Source of the DNA: Marinosulfonomonas sp.
GTDB taxonomy: Bacteria > Pseudomonadota > Alphaproteobacteria > Rhodobacterales > Rhodobacteraceae
DNA length: 5,065 nt
Assembly (NCBI GenBank): GCA_026989405.1
Contig: JALSJL010000038.1
Location: 1 to 5,065 of the forward strand
Reading direction: 5' to 3'
Below, piece by piece: positions 1 through 5,065 of this stretch. The notes below the pieces were generated by a model. The model was given only the letters and a program-made list of their open reading frames with translations, made no database searches and was not told the DNA's origin. Each line of letters begins with the position of its first letter. Position 1 is the stretch's first letter. Made by a program: the position numbers and the translations under genes.

Positions 1-858
1 CCCCTCGGCACCGCGCCCGCCGCCGTGAAACCGCGCAAGCCCGCCATCGCAATGGCGCAGCGCCCGCAGCGTCGGCGCGATCCTGGCGATCGCGTCGAGG
101 TGTTCGGACGCCGCGATCTTGCCGGCTTCCGAAAGCGCCGATGCGGCCCAGTTGAGCAGGGTGAAAACCTCGAGAAGCTCTTCGGGGTTGCGCGTTGGTA
201 TGCCGCCGTCGTCGTCGATCTGTCTGCCGCATTCGCGCGCCAGTGCGGATATCGCCGGATCCATCCGTGGCTCCATCCCCGACAGGGCCAGGCCGGCATA
301 GATCAAACCGGTCAACGCTTCGAACCGCGGCAGGCCGGCAGATGCGCTTTTCCAGCGGCGCGACAGGAAAACGACCTGCTGGCCGAGTGACGCATAATAG
401 GCGCGCGACACCTCGCTGGGCTGGCCGTTCAGCAGGAAAATGGCGTGGTTTATCCAGCGAATGAGCCGGCGGCCCGTCAGGTCCGGCGTCCAGCCGGCGC
501 CGCTGCCGCGTCCGAATGTCTCGATCCACTCGACCGTCCAGTCCTGAGCCCTTTGCCGGGCAGCGGCGTCACCGACCGCGGCAAGGTCATCAAGCCACCT
601 GAAACCGTGCACTTCCTCTTCGAACTGCAGGTCCGGCATCGGGATTTGCCAGATCGAGTTGTCCTTGTCCTCGACCAGCGCCCCGGCAAACAGGAAGTTG
701 CCGGCAACCAGTTGCCGCCCCCGGGCAAAGGTTCCGATCGTGCGCGGCTCGGGTTGCGAGACAAAGCCGCCGGCCGGCTGCGCCCAGGCCGCGCCGCGTG
801 CATGCAAGCGGTTCACCCAGCGCGTCAGACGCGCCGATAGTGTTTCAATCTGGGACAC
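1..858 (-). CDS. Heparinase II/III family protein, N-terminal part (cut by left edge)
   Basis: The minus strand is open from a GTG at 858 to the left edge, giving 286 residues. They resemble the alpha-helical N-terminal region of the heparinase II/III-like proteins common in Alphaproteobacteria. Recognisable stretches are FVSQPEPRTIG (32-42) followed by ARGRQLVAGNFLFAG (45-59), WTPDLTGRRLIRWINHA (123-139), GGIPTRNPEELLEVFTLL (218-235) and DGGLARFHGGGRG (271-283). The C-terminal heparinase II/III domain would lie outside the window. Family members are polysaccharide lyases or relatives; the substrate here is unknown, and no signal peptide is visible. No in-frame ATG, GTG or TTG lies between the upstream TAA (907-909) and this GTG. 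AGGA at 863-866 (spacing 4) and GAGG at 868-871 (spacing 9) support the start. The gene follows rsmB by 80 bp on the same strand, so co-transcription is plausible. Family assignment is confident; biochemical role is not. Confidence 0.85.
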   Translation of the reverse strand, partial: MSQIETLSARLTRWVNRLHARGAAWAQPAGGFVSQPEPRTIGTFARGRQLVAGNFLFAGALVEDKDNSIWQIPMPDLQFEEEVHGFRWLDDLAAVGDAAARQRAQDWTVEWIETFGRGSGAGWTPDLTGRRLIRWINHAIFLLNGQPSEVSRAYYASLGQQVVFLSRRWKSASAGLPRFEALTGLIYAGLALSGMEPRMDPAISALARECGRQIDDDGGIPTRNPEELLEVFTLLNWAASALSEAGKIAASEHLDAIARIAPTLRALRHCDGGLARFHGGGRGAEG

Positions 859-938
859 GCGGTCCTGCCTCGCCTCGCGTTCATATGACCCTTGATGGGC
901 CTTGTTTTAACCAACTCTACGCCCTGAATTCCATTCTG

Positions 939-2228
939 TCATGACGAAATTTGCCAATCGGCCGGCTTTTGCAGCAGCGTCATGAAAAAACCATCCATCC
1001 CGCCGGTGTCGGGCCAATGGTCCGGGCGGGTGCGCAGGCCTTGCGAAACTTGCCACTCTGCCGGCAGCCCGAGACGCTCGGCGACGCCGGTGTCGACCCG
1101 GATGTCCGGCATCCGCAGTTTCAGATCGTTGATCTGTTCTTCGCCTTCATCGAACAGAAGGCTGCAGGTGCAATAGACAAGCCGCCCGCCGGGTTTCAGA
1201 AGCCCGATCGCGTGATCCAGCATCTTTTCCTGCAAGGCGAACAGTTCGGGAAACCCCTCGCCGGTCTTGGCATGGGCAAGGTCGGGATGGCGCCGTATCG
1301 TGCCGGTGGCAGAACACGGCGCGTCCAGCAATATGGCATCAAACGGCCCGCCGGCGAAATACAGCGCGTCTTCGGTTACCAGGTCGGCATTCAGCCCGGT
1401 GCGCGCGAGGTTCTCTCGCAGGACATCCATGCGCTTTGCCGACAGATCAAGCGCCGTGACCTTCGCCCCGGTCGCCGCCAGTTGCATCGTCTTGCCACCA
1501 GGTGCCGCGCACATGTCCAGCACCTTTTCGCCGGGCTGTGCCGCCAGCAGGCGCGCCGGCAGGGCCGCCGCCGCATCCTGAACCCACCAGGAGCCGGCGC
1601 CGAAACCCGCAAGCGCGGAAACCTGGGCGTTGTCCTGCAGCCGGACCGAGCCGGTCGGCGTCACCTGGCCGCCCAGCCGTTCCGCCCATTCCTGCGGGTC
1701 GGCCTTGACCGTCAGATCAAGCGGCGCGCCTTTCGCATGGGCGGCCTCCATCGCCTCGATGACGGGTTTTCCATAGTCGGCCAGCAGTGGTTTTCTCAGC
1801 CATTTCGGCATGCGGGGAAGCGGCAGGGCGGCCCATGTTTCGGGAGGAGACGCCGAAACCTTGCGAAGGACGGCATTGATCAGGCCCGAGAACGGGCGGG
1901 ATCGCGGAGTGCCGCGCGCAATGTCCACATAGCTGTGCACGACCCCGTGGGCGGCCGATCCGTCAACGAACAGCTCTGCAGTGGCCAGGCGCAACATGTT
2001 CAACACCTCCGGGGGCGGGCGTTTTTTCAGGTGCGGGCCAAGCAGTCTGTCGGCGCGGTCCATCCATCGCAGGCCAGACGTCGCCAGGCGCAAGGCCCGC
2101 GCGCGTTCTTCATCGGGAAGGCGCGCAAGGGTCTCGCGTGTCAGCTCTGACAACAGCCGTTTCCTGATGGTCACCCCATCCACCAACTGCAAGGCCGCAA
2201 GTCGCGGGGCTTGACCGGATTTGGTCAT
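939..2228 (-). CDS. rsmB: 16S rRNA (cytosine-967-C5)-methyltransferase, RsmB/NOP family
   Basis: This 429-residue protein matches the RsmB (Sun/Fmu) layout: an N-terminal NusB-like helical RNA-binding domain (about 1-130), a linker, then a Rossmann-type SAM-dependent methyltransferase domain (about 200-425). Visible motifs are the SAM-binding VLDMCAAPGGK (236-246), motif IV DAPCSATG (303-310, Cys305) and motif VI YCTCS (352-356, Cys355). In m5C RNA methyltransferases the TCS cysteine is the nucleophile and the PC cysteine helps product release; both are present. The expected reaction is methylation of C5 of C967 in 16S rRNA, in the cytoplasm. An in-frame ATG five codons upstream (2243) is possible, but the start at 2228 has GAGGA 8 bases ahead, whereas 2243 has no properly spaced Shine-Dalgarno. 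Length is normal for the family. Alphaproteobacteria often carry several RsmB/NOP paralogues, so exact target specificity is inferred. Confidence 0.92.
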   Translation of the reverse strand: MTKSGQAPRLAALQLVDGVTIRKRLLSELTRETLARLPDEERARALRLATSGLRWMDRADRLLGPHLKKRPPPEVLNMLRLATAELFVDGSAAHGVVHSYVDIARGTPRSRPFSGLINAVLRKVSASPPETWAALPLPRMPKWLRKPLLADYGKPVIEAMEAAHAKGAPLDLTVKADPQEWAERLGGQVTPTGSVRLQDNAQVSALAGFGAGSWWVQDAAAALPARLLAAQPGEKVLDMCAAPGGKTMQLAATGAKVTALDLSAKRMDVLRENLARTGLNADLVTEDALYFAGGPFDAILLDAPCSATGTIRRHPDLAHAKTGEGFPELFALQEKMLDHAIGLLKPGGRLVYCTCSLLFDEGEEQINDLKLRMPDIRVDTGVAERLGLPAEWQVSQGLRTRPDHWPDTGGMDGFFMTLLQKPADWQISS

Positions 2229-2236
2229 GGTGGCTG

Positions 2237-2241
2237 TCCTC
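2237..2241 (-). promoter_or_regulatory. Ribosome binding site deciding the rsmB start
   Basis: On the minus strand GAGGA lies 8 bases before the ATG at 2228. It sits inside the few codons that would be added by the alternative start at 2243, which argues for the downstream start. Confidence 0.6.
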
Positions 2242-2259
2242 ATCTCTTGCAGGGGTGTC

Positions 2260-2288
2260 TTGCACGGCTGTTGGTGCCGCTATATCAT
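2260..2288 (+). promoter_or_regulatory. Candidate sigma70-type promoter for the DUF1674 gene
   Basis: TTGCAC (2260-2265) and TATCAT (2283-2288, five of six matches to TATAAT) are separated by 17 bases. The predicted start near 2295 gives a leader of about 14 bases containing AAGGAG just before the ATG at 2309. The -35 box matches only in its TTG. The -10 overlaps the candidate rsmB promoter on the other strand. Found by eye, not scored against a matrix. Confidence 0.45.
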
Positions 2289-2306
2289 GCGCACCGCAAG
2301 GAGCAA
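2279..2306 (-). promoter_or_regulatory. Candidate promoter for rsmB and the heparinase-like gene
   Basis: On the minus strand TTGCTC (2306-2301) and TATAGC (2284-2279) are separated by 16 bases. The predicted start near 2272 would give a leader of about 43 bases before the rsmB ATG at 2228. Both boxes are imperfect. The -10 shares bases 2283-2284 with the forward candidate, so both depend on the single AT-rich patch GCTATATCATGC in an otherwise GC-rich gap. Confidence 0.35.
2298..2303 (+). promoter_or_regulatory. Strong ribosome binding site of the DUF1674 gene
   Basis: AAGGAG is placed 5 bases before the ATG at 2309. Spacing to the in-frame ATG at 2315 would be 11, so 2309 is preferred. It also excludes the upstream in-frame ATG at 2255, which would read through the promoter region. 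Confidence 0.7.
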
Positions 2307-2308
2307 CA

Positions 2309-2494
2309 ATGGCCATGCCCGAAAAAACACACGGCGAACATTTGCCACCGGCGGCCTTGCGGGCGCTGAAAGAAGCCGAAGAGCGGCGGCGCAAGGCAAA
2401 ACCGGACGCGCCAGTGGAACTTGGCGGGCGCGACGGCCCCGACCCGGTGCGCTACGGCGACTGGGAGAAAAAGGGCATTGCCATCGATTTCTGA
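2309..2494 (+). CDS. DUF1674 / SDHAF4-family succinate dehydrogenase assembly factor
   Basis: A 61-residue soluble protein. The middle is a charged, probably helical segment rich in Lys, Glu and Arg (LKEAEERRRKAK, 20-31). The C-terminus carries the family signature: GPDPVRYGDWEKKGIAIDF (43-61), that is G-P-x-P-x-R-Y-G-D-W-E-x-K-G followed by a terminal DF. The family includes mitochondrial SDHAF4 (yeast Sdh8), which binds the flavinylated catalytic subunit of succinate dehydrogenase and protects it before complex II is assembled. A matching role in the bacterial cytoplasm is inferred from homology. There is no signal peptide or membrane segment. The gene stands alone on the plus strand, divergent from rsmB (80-bp gap) and convergent with dapB (14-bp gap), with no sdh genes in view. 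The AAGGAG site sets the start. Family call is confident; function is inherited. Confidence 0.85.
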   Translation: MAMPEKTHGEHLPPAALRALKEAEERRRKAKPDAPVELGGRDGPDPVRYGDWEKKGIAIDF

Positions 2495-2508
2495 CCGGCG
2501 GTGACGCC

Positions 2509-3318
2509 TTACAGGCCGAGCACGTCAAGCATGTCATACTCGCCCGGTTTCCTGTCCTGGCCCCACAGCGCGGCCTTCAGCGCGCCCTTGGCAAAAAGCG
2601 CCCGGTCCGAAGCGATGTGGCGCAGGACGATGCGTTCGCCCATCCCGGCAAACATCACGTCATGCTCGCCCACGATGTCGCCGCCGCGGATCGATGAAAA
2701 CCCGATCGCCCCGCGTTTGCGCGCACCGGTGATCCCGTCTCGGCCGCGCTCGGCGACCTGCGCCAGATCAACCCCGCGCCCCGCCGCCGCCGCCTGACCA
2801 AGCATGAGCGCCGTGCCCGACGGCGCATCGACCTTCTGATTGTGATGGGCTTCGATGATTTCGATGTCAAAGTCCGCATCAAGGCTTTGGGCCACCAATT
2901 GCGTGATCCTGGCCAGGACATTGACGCCAAGGCTCATGTTCCCGGAACGCACGATCACCGCATGGCGGGCCGCCGCATTGATCCGGGCCAGGTCGTCATC
3001 CGTCAGGCCGGTGGTTCCGATGACATGGACAAGGCGGGCCTGTGCGGCCAGGGTTGAAAACTCCACCGTCGCCCGCGGCACGGTGAAATCCAGAACCGCC
3101 TGCGCACGCGCAAACGCTTCCAGCGCATCGTCACTGACCGCAAGCCCCACCGGGCCGGCACCGATGGCCTCGCCGATGTCGCGGCCCAGCCAGGCATGGC
3201 CGGGCCGTTCGATTGCACCGACAAGTTCGGCCCGGTCCGAGTCGAGCACGGTCCGCACCAGCATTTGCCCCATCCGGCCGGATGCTCCGACCACCACGAT
3301 ACCGGGTTTGTCCGCCAT
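2509..3318 (-). CDS. dapB: 4-hydroxy-tetrahydrodipicolinate reductase
   Basis: This 269-residue protein has the full DapB pattern. The N-terminal Rossmann domain shows the dinucleotide-binding GASGRMG (11-17), an acidic residue in the AIERPG segment (Glu37) that usually contacts the nucleotide ribose, DFTVP (77-81) and GTTG (101-104). The substrate-binding and tetramerisation domain contains AHHNQKVDAPSGTAL (157-171), in which His158 and Lys162 correspond to E. coli catalytic His159 and Lys163. The C-terminus has IGFSSIRGGDIVGEH (205-219). It reduces 4-hydroxytetrahydrodipicolinate to tetrahydrodipicolinate with NAD(P)H, in the meso-diaminopimelate/lysine pathway, in the cytoplasm. The start is fixed by GGAGG (3324-3328) 5 bases before the ATG. 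It is divergent from rbfA and convergent with the DUF1674 gene, so probably a single-gene transcript. Length is normal and all key residues are present. Confidence 0.96.
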   Translation of the reverse strand: MADKPGIVVVGASGRMGQMLVRTVLDSDRAELVGAIERPGHAWLGRDIGEAIGAGPVGLAVSDDALEAFARAQAVLDFTVPRATVEFSTLAAQARLVHVIGTTGLTDDDLARINAAARHAVIVRSGNMSLGVNVLARITQLVAQSLDADFDIEIIEAHHNQKVDAPSGTALMLGQAAAAGRGVDLAQVAERGRDGITGARKRGAIGFSSIRGGDIVGEHDVMFAGMGERIVLRHIASDRALFAKGALKAALWGQDRKPGEYDMLDVLGL

Positions 3319-3337
3319 CTGATCCTCCGTTTTCCAT

Positions 3338-3355
3338 CGCCGGTTTAGACCGGCG
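3338..3355. repeat. Perfect inverted repeat between dapB and rbfA
   Basis: CGCCGGT (3338-3344) and ACCGGCG (3349-3355) are exact inverse complements around the four bases TTAG. The 18-bp element lies 20 bp from the dapB start and 57 bp from the rbfA start. It could be an operator for a dimeric regulator or form a hairpin in the dapB 5' leader. A candidate dapB -10 box (3344-3349) falls at its centre. The symmetry is seen directly; the function is inferred. Confidence 0.55.
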
Positions 3356-3371
3356 GCGCGAAATAGGCAAA
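3344..3371 (-). promoter_or_regulatory. Weak candidate promoter for dapB
   Basis: On the minus strand TCTAAA (3349-3344, four of six to TATAAT) lies 16 bases after TTTGCC (3371-3366), or 15 after TTGCCT. The -35 match is poor. It would start transcription near 3337, leaving an 18-base leader containing the GGAGG ribosome site. Listed because it coincides with the inverted repeat. Confidence 0.25.
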
Positions 3372-3377
3372 GCCCGG

Positions 3378-3406
3378 TTGCAGTGGACCCGTTTCGGCAC
3401 TATCTG
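3378..3406 (+). promoter_or_regulatory. Candidate promoter for rbfA-truB
   Basis: TTGCAG (3378-3383) and TATCTG (3401-3406) are separated by 17 bases, the same spacing and a similar TTGCA/TATC look as the candidate ahead of the DUF1674 gene. Each box matches consensus at only three positions. The predicted transcription start, 7 bases past the -10, falls on the rbfA ATG at 3413, which would make the mRNA leaderless. Confidence 0.35.
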
Positions 3407-3412
3407 GCGCAC

Positions 3413-3817
3413 ATGGCGAAAAACATACATCATGACGGCCGCGGCCCATCTCAGCGGCAATTGCGCGTGGGTGAGCTGATCCGGCGGACCCTGTCGATGG
3501 TTCTGGCGCGTGACGACATCCACGACCCGGACCTGAACCGCATATCGATCACCGTCGGCGAGGTTCGCACATCGCCCGACCTGCGGGTGGCGACAGCCTT
3601 TGTCATGCCCCTGGGCGGCAAGAACCGAAAAGAGGCGATTGCGGCGCTCAACCGAAACAAGAGCGAATTGCGCCGCGTGATCGGCAAGGCCGTTGCCTTG
3701 AAGTATTCGCCCGAATTGCGGTTCGAGATCGACGAGACCTTCGACCAGATGGACAGCACGCGGCGTCTGTTTTCGCGAGAAGACGTCCGCCGCGACCTGG
3801 AAAAAGACCAGGACTGA
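3413..3817 (+). CDS. rbfA: 30S ribosome-binding factor A
   Basis: A 134-residue protein with the RbfA single KH-type fold. After a short polar N-terminus come QRQLRVGELIRRTLSMVLAR (14-33), ISITVGEVRTSPDLRVATAFV (44-64, the strand pair with the SPDL signature), a central helix ELRRVIGKAVALKYSPELRF (85-104), and a C-terminal tail. RbfA binds the 30S subunit near the 5' helix of 16S rRNA, aids late maturation and is needed for cold adaptation; it acts in the cytoplasm. The ATG at 3413 fits the usual MAKN-type N-terminus of relatives. A GTG at 3383 would add ten residues but overlaps the -35 candidate and also lacks a Shine-Dalgarno. No clear Shine-Dalgarno precedes 3413 either. The stop overlaps the truB start by one base (TGATG), implying translational coupling. 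nusA and infB, often upstream of rbfA, are absent; dapB is there instead. Confidence 0.94.
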   Translation: MAKNIHHDGRGPSQRQLRVGELIRRTLSMVLARDDIHDPDLNRISITVGEVRTSPDLRVATAFVMPLGGKNRKEAIAALNRNKSELRRVIGKAVALKYSPELRFEIDETFDQMDSTRRLFSREDVRRDLEKDQD

Positions 3818-4722
3818 TGGCGCGTCGGAAAAAAGGCCGCGATATTTCGGGCTGGCTGATCATGGACAAGCCGGCGGGCGTCACGTCGACGGCGATGGTC
3901 AACAAGGTGCGCTGGGCGCTGGATGCGAAAAAGGCCGGCCATTCCGGCACGCTCGATCCGGCTGCCACCGGGGTTCTGGCGATCGCGCTTGGCGAGGCGA
4001 CAAAGACCATTCCCTATGTCACCGATGCGCTGAAAGCCTACAGGTTCACCGTCCGGTTCGGCAAGGCGACCAATACCGATGACGCCGACGGCCTTTGCAT
4101 TGCCGAAAGCGAGCGCCGGCCGGAAGATGCCCAGATTCGCGCGGCCCTGGCGCGGTTCACCGGCGATATCATGCAGGTGCCGCCAAAGTACTCTGCCGTC
4201 AGGATCAATGGCGAACGGGCCTACAACCTTGCCCGCGACGGTGAGGATGTGGAGCTTGCCGCGCGGCCGTTGTTTGTCGACTCCCTCGAACTGGTCGAGC
4301 GGCCGGACGCCGACCACGCGGTTCTCGAAATGGTTTGCGGCAAGGGCGGATATGTGCGCTCGATCGCCCGCGACCTCGGCGAAGTGCTTGGTTGCCTGGG
4401 CCATGTGAGCGCGTTGCGCCGGATATGGTCCGGTCCGTTCGATCTGGAGGACTGCCTGACGCTGGAAACGATCGAGGACCTGGCCCGCACGCCCGAGCTG
4501 GATGCGCATCTGAAGCCCCTGGAAGTTGGCCTTGAGGACCTGCCGCAGCTGGTTTGCAATGCCGAAGGCGCGGCGCGGTTGCGCCACGGCAATCCGGGCA
4601 TGGTGATCACGTCAGACGCGGAATATGGCGACGAGGCCTGGGCCTCGCACGAAGGCCGCGCCGTGGCCGTGGGCATCTACAAGGCCGGAGAGCTTCATCC
4701 GAGCCGGGTGTTCAATCACTGA
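3817..4722 (+). CDS. truB: tRNA pseudouridine(55) synthase
   Basis: A 301-residue TruB. The catalytic domain begins GWLIMDKPAGVTS (12-24). It carries the motif GHSGTLDPAATG (41-52) with catalytic Asp47, Tyr75 in the KAYRF segment (73-77), VPPKYSAVRINGERAYNLAR (121-140), and GKGGYVRSIARDLG (175-188) with Tyr179 and Arg181, followed by LGHVSALRR (194-202). The C-terminal part (about 240-301) has the position and length of the TruB C-terminal/PUA-like domain, with VGIYKAGELHPSRVF (285-299). It converts U55 in the T-loop of tRNAs to pseudouridine, in the cytoplasm; E. coli TruB also acts as a tRNA-folding chaperone. The ATG overlaps the rbfA stop, with AGGA three bases upstream, so re-initiation by ribosomes finishing rbfA is likely. 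All active-site residues seen in characterised homologues are present. Confidence 0.96.
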   Translation: MARRKKGRDISGWLIMDKPAGVTSTAMVNKVRWALDAKKAGHSGTLDPAATGVLAIALGEATKTIPYVTDALKAYRFTVRFGKATNTDDADGLCIAESERRPEDAQIRAALARFTGDIMQVPPKYSAVRINGERAYNLARDGEDVELAARPLFVDSLELVERPDADHAVLEMVCGKGGYVRSIARDLGEVLGCLGHVSALRRIWSGPFDLEDCLTLETIEDLARTPELDAHLKPLEVGLEDLPQLVCNAEGAARLRHGNPGMVITSDAEYGDEAWASHEGRAVAVGIYKAGELHPSRVFNH

Positions 4723-4728
4723 CGCCAC

Positions 4729-4745
4729 GGCCAGGCGACCTGACC
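4729..4745 (+). terminator. Weak hairpin after truB, doubtful terminator
   Basis: GGCCAGG and CCTGACC can pair around a three-base CGA loop with one C-A mismatch, starting 7 bases after the truB stop. No T-run follows (GGCCCTTGTG), so it is not a classical intrinsic terminator. It may be a 3'-end processing structure, or truB may read through into the DUF1643 gene. Confidence 0.2.
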
Positions 4746-4811
4746 GGCCCTTGTGCCAGCCTGACAACATCGCTTCTTGAACCACGGCTTCGCAACGGCC
4801 AGAAAGCGCGC

Positions 4812-5065
4812 ATGATTCACCGAACACACCGCAAGGGCGATGCCGAAAGCCACGCATCCTACTCGGACTGCGAAAACTACCGTTACGCATTGACCAGAAC
4901 CTGGGATGCGGCGGGCAGGCGCGTGATGTTTGTCATGCTCAACCCGTCCACGGCAACCGAGGTGCAAAACGACCCGACCGTGGAACGGTGCGAAAGACGC
5001 GCGCGCGCGCTGGGTTTTGGCGCGTTCAGGGTGACCAACATTTTTGCCTTTCGGGCAACCGACCC
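4812..5065 (+). CDS. DUF1643 domain-containing protein, N-terminal part (cut by right edge)
   Basis: From the ATG at 4812 the frame is open to the right edge, giving 84 complete residues. They match the start of the DUF1643 family: YRYALTRTWD (23-32), VMLNPSTAT (41-49), NDPT (53-56) with ERC (58-60), and RVTNIFAFR (73-81). These blocks are typical of short (about 150-200 residue) soluble proteins found widely in bacteria; no biochemical function is known to me. No signal peptide or membrane segment is seen. The gene follows truB by 89 bp on the same strand, a linkage I recall in Rhodobacterales, so it may be part of the rbfA-truB transcript or have its own promoter; I could not find a convincing one. 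The Shine-Dalgarno is weak (AGAAAG, 4801-4806). The family call is confident. A role linked to RNA modification is only a guess from context. Confidence 0.85.
   Translation, partial: MIHRTHRKGDAESHASYSDCENYRYALTRTWDAAGRRVMFVMLNPSTATEVQNDPTVERCERRARALGFGAFRVTNIFAFRATD

Noticed and set aside
25..895. Plus-strand ORFs over the heparinase-like gene
   Set aside because: The minus-strand frame is continuous and family-like for 286 residues; the plus-strand frames overlap one another and resemble nothing known to me.
889..903. GGCCC-ATCAA-GGGTC hairpin on the minus strand between rsmB and the heparinase-like gene
   Set aside because: Only five pairs including a G-U and no T-run follows, so a terminator or attenuator cannot be supported.
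951..2150. A 399-codon plus-strand ORF antisense to rsmB
   Set aside because: It lies wholly inside rsmB, which has every expected catalytic motif. The antisense translation is Arg/Gly/Gln-rich without a recognisable domain. Long stop-free antisense frames are expected in high-GC coding DNA.
2510..3322. Plus-strand frames across dapB
   Set aside because: Composition-driven shadows of dapB; the translations are Arg/Ser/Ala-rich with no domain and no convincing ribosome sites.
3451..4587. A 378-codon minus-strand ORF antisense to rbfA and truB
   Set aside because: It spans two well-identified genes and their junction, shows no family motifs and has the low-complexity Arg/Ala/Gly composition of a mirror frame.
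4777..4806. TTGAAC as a -35 box for the DUF1643 gene
   Set aside because: No acceptable -10 hexamer occurs 16-18 bases downstream (CAGAAA or neighbours), so no promoter is called.
4998..5010. Alternating CG run of 13 bases (possible Z-DNA or slippage site)
   Set aside because: It encodes an Arg-Ala-Arg-Ala stretch in a conserved part of the DUF1643 protein and is explained by high-GC codon choice.

Overview
The window looks like a housekeeping stretch of a high-GC alphaproteobacterial chromosome, most likely order Rhodobacterales (Rhodobacteraceae/Roseobacteraceae). The assignment rests on protein character (a heparinase II/III-like protein beside rsmB, a DUF1674/SDHAF4-type small protein, a DUF1643 protein after truB) and on gene order. 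It is recalled from family knowledge, not from a search.

Layout from left to right: (1) positions 1-858, minus strand: N-terminal half of a heparinase II/III-family protein that runs off the left edge. (2) 939-2228, minus: rsmB, the 16S rRNA m5C967 methyltransferase, apparently upstream of and in the same transcription unit as the heparinase-like gene. (3) 2229-2308: an 80-bp divergent control region with two overlapping promoter candidates. (4) 2309-2494, plus: a 61-residue DUF1674/SDHAF4-like succinate dehydrogenase assembly factor. (5) 2509-3318, minus: dapB of the diaminopimelate/lysine pathway, convergent with the small gene across only 14 bp. (6) 3319-3412: a second divergent control region with a perfect 7-bp-arm inverted repeat and a promoter candidate placed so that rbfA mRNA could be leaderless. 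(7) 3413-4722, plus: rbfA and truB, overlapping by one base (TGATG). (8) 4723-4811: a short gap with a weak hairpin. (9) 4812 to the right edge, plus: start of a DUF1643 protein.

Functionally, three of the seven genes act on stable RNA or ribosome maturation: RsmB methylates 16S rRNA, RbfA matures the 30S subunit, and TruB makes Psi55 in tRNA. The others serve cell-wall/lysine precursor synthesis (DapB), respiratory complex II assembly (DUF1674), a putative polysaccharide lyase, and an unknown (DUF1643). No mobile element, CRISPR array, tRNA/rRNA gene or sign of horizontal transfer was seen. The genes are intact apart from the two cut by the window edges. I see no convincing new multi-gene system. 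The most interesting points are regulatory (two divergent promoter regions, possible leaderless rbfA, a palindrome at dapB) and the uncharacterised DUF1643 and heparinase-like proteins in housekeeping neighbourhoods.
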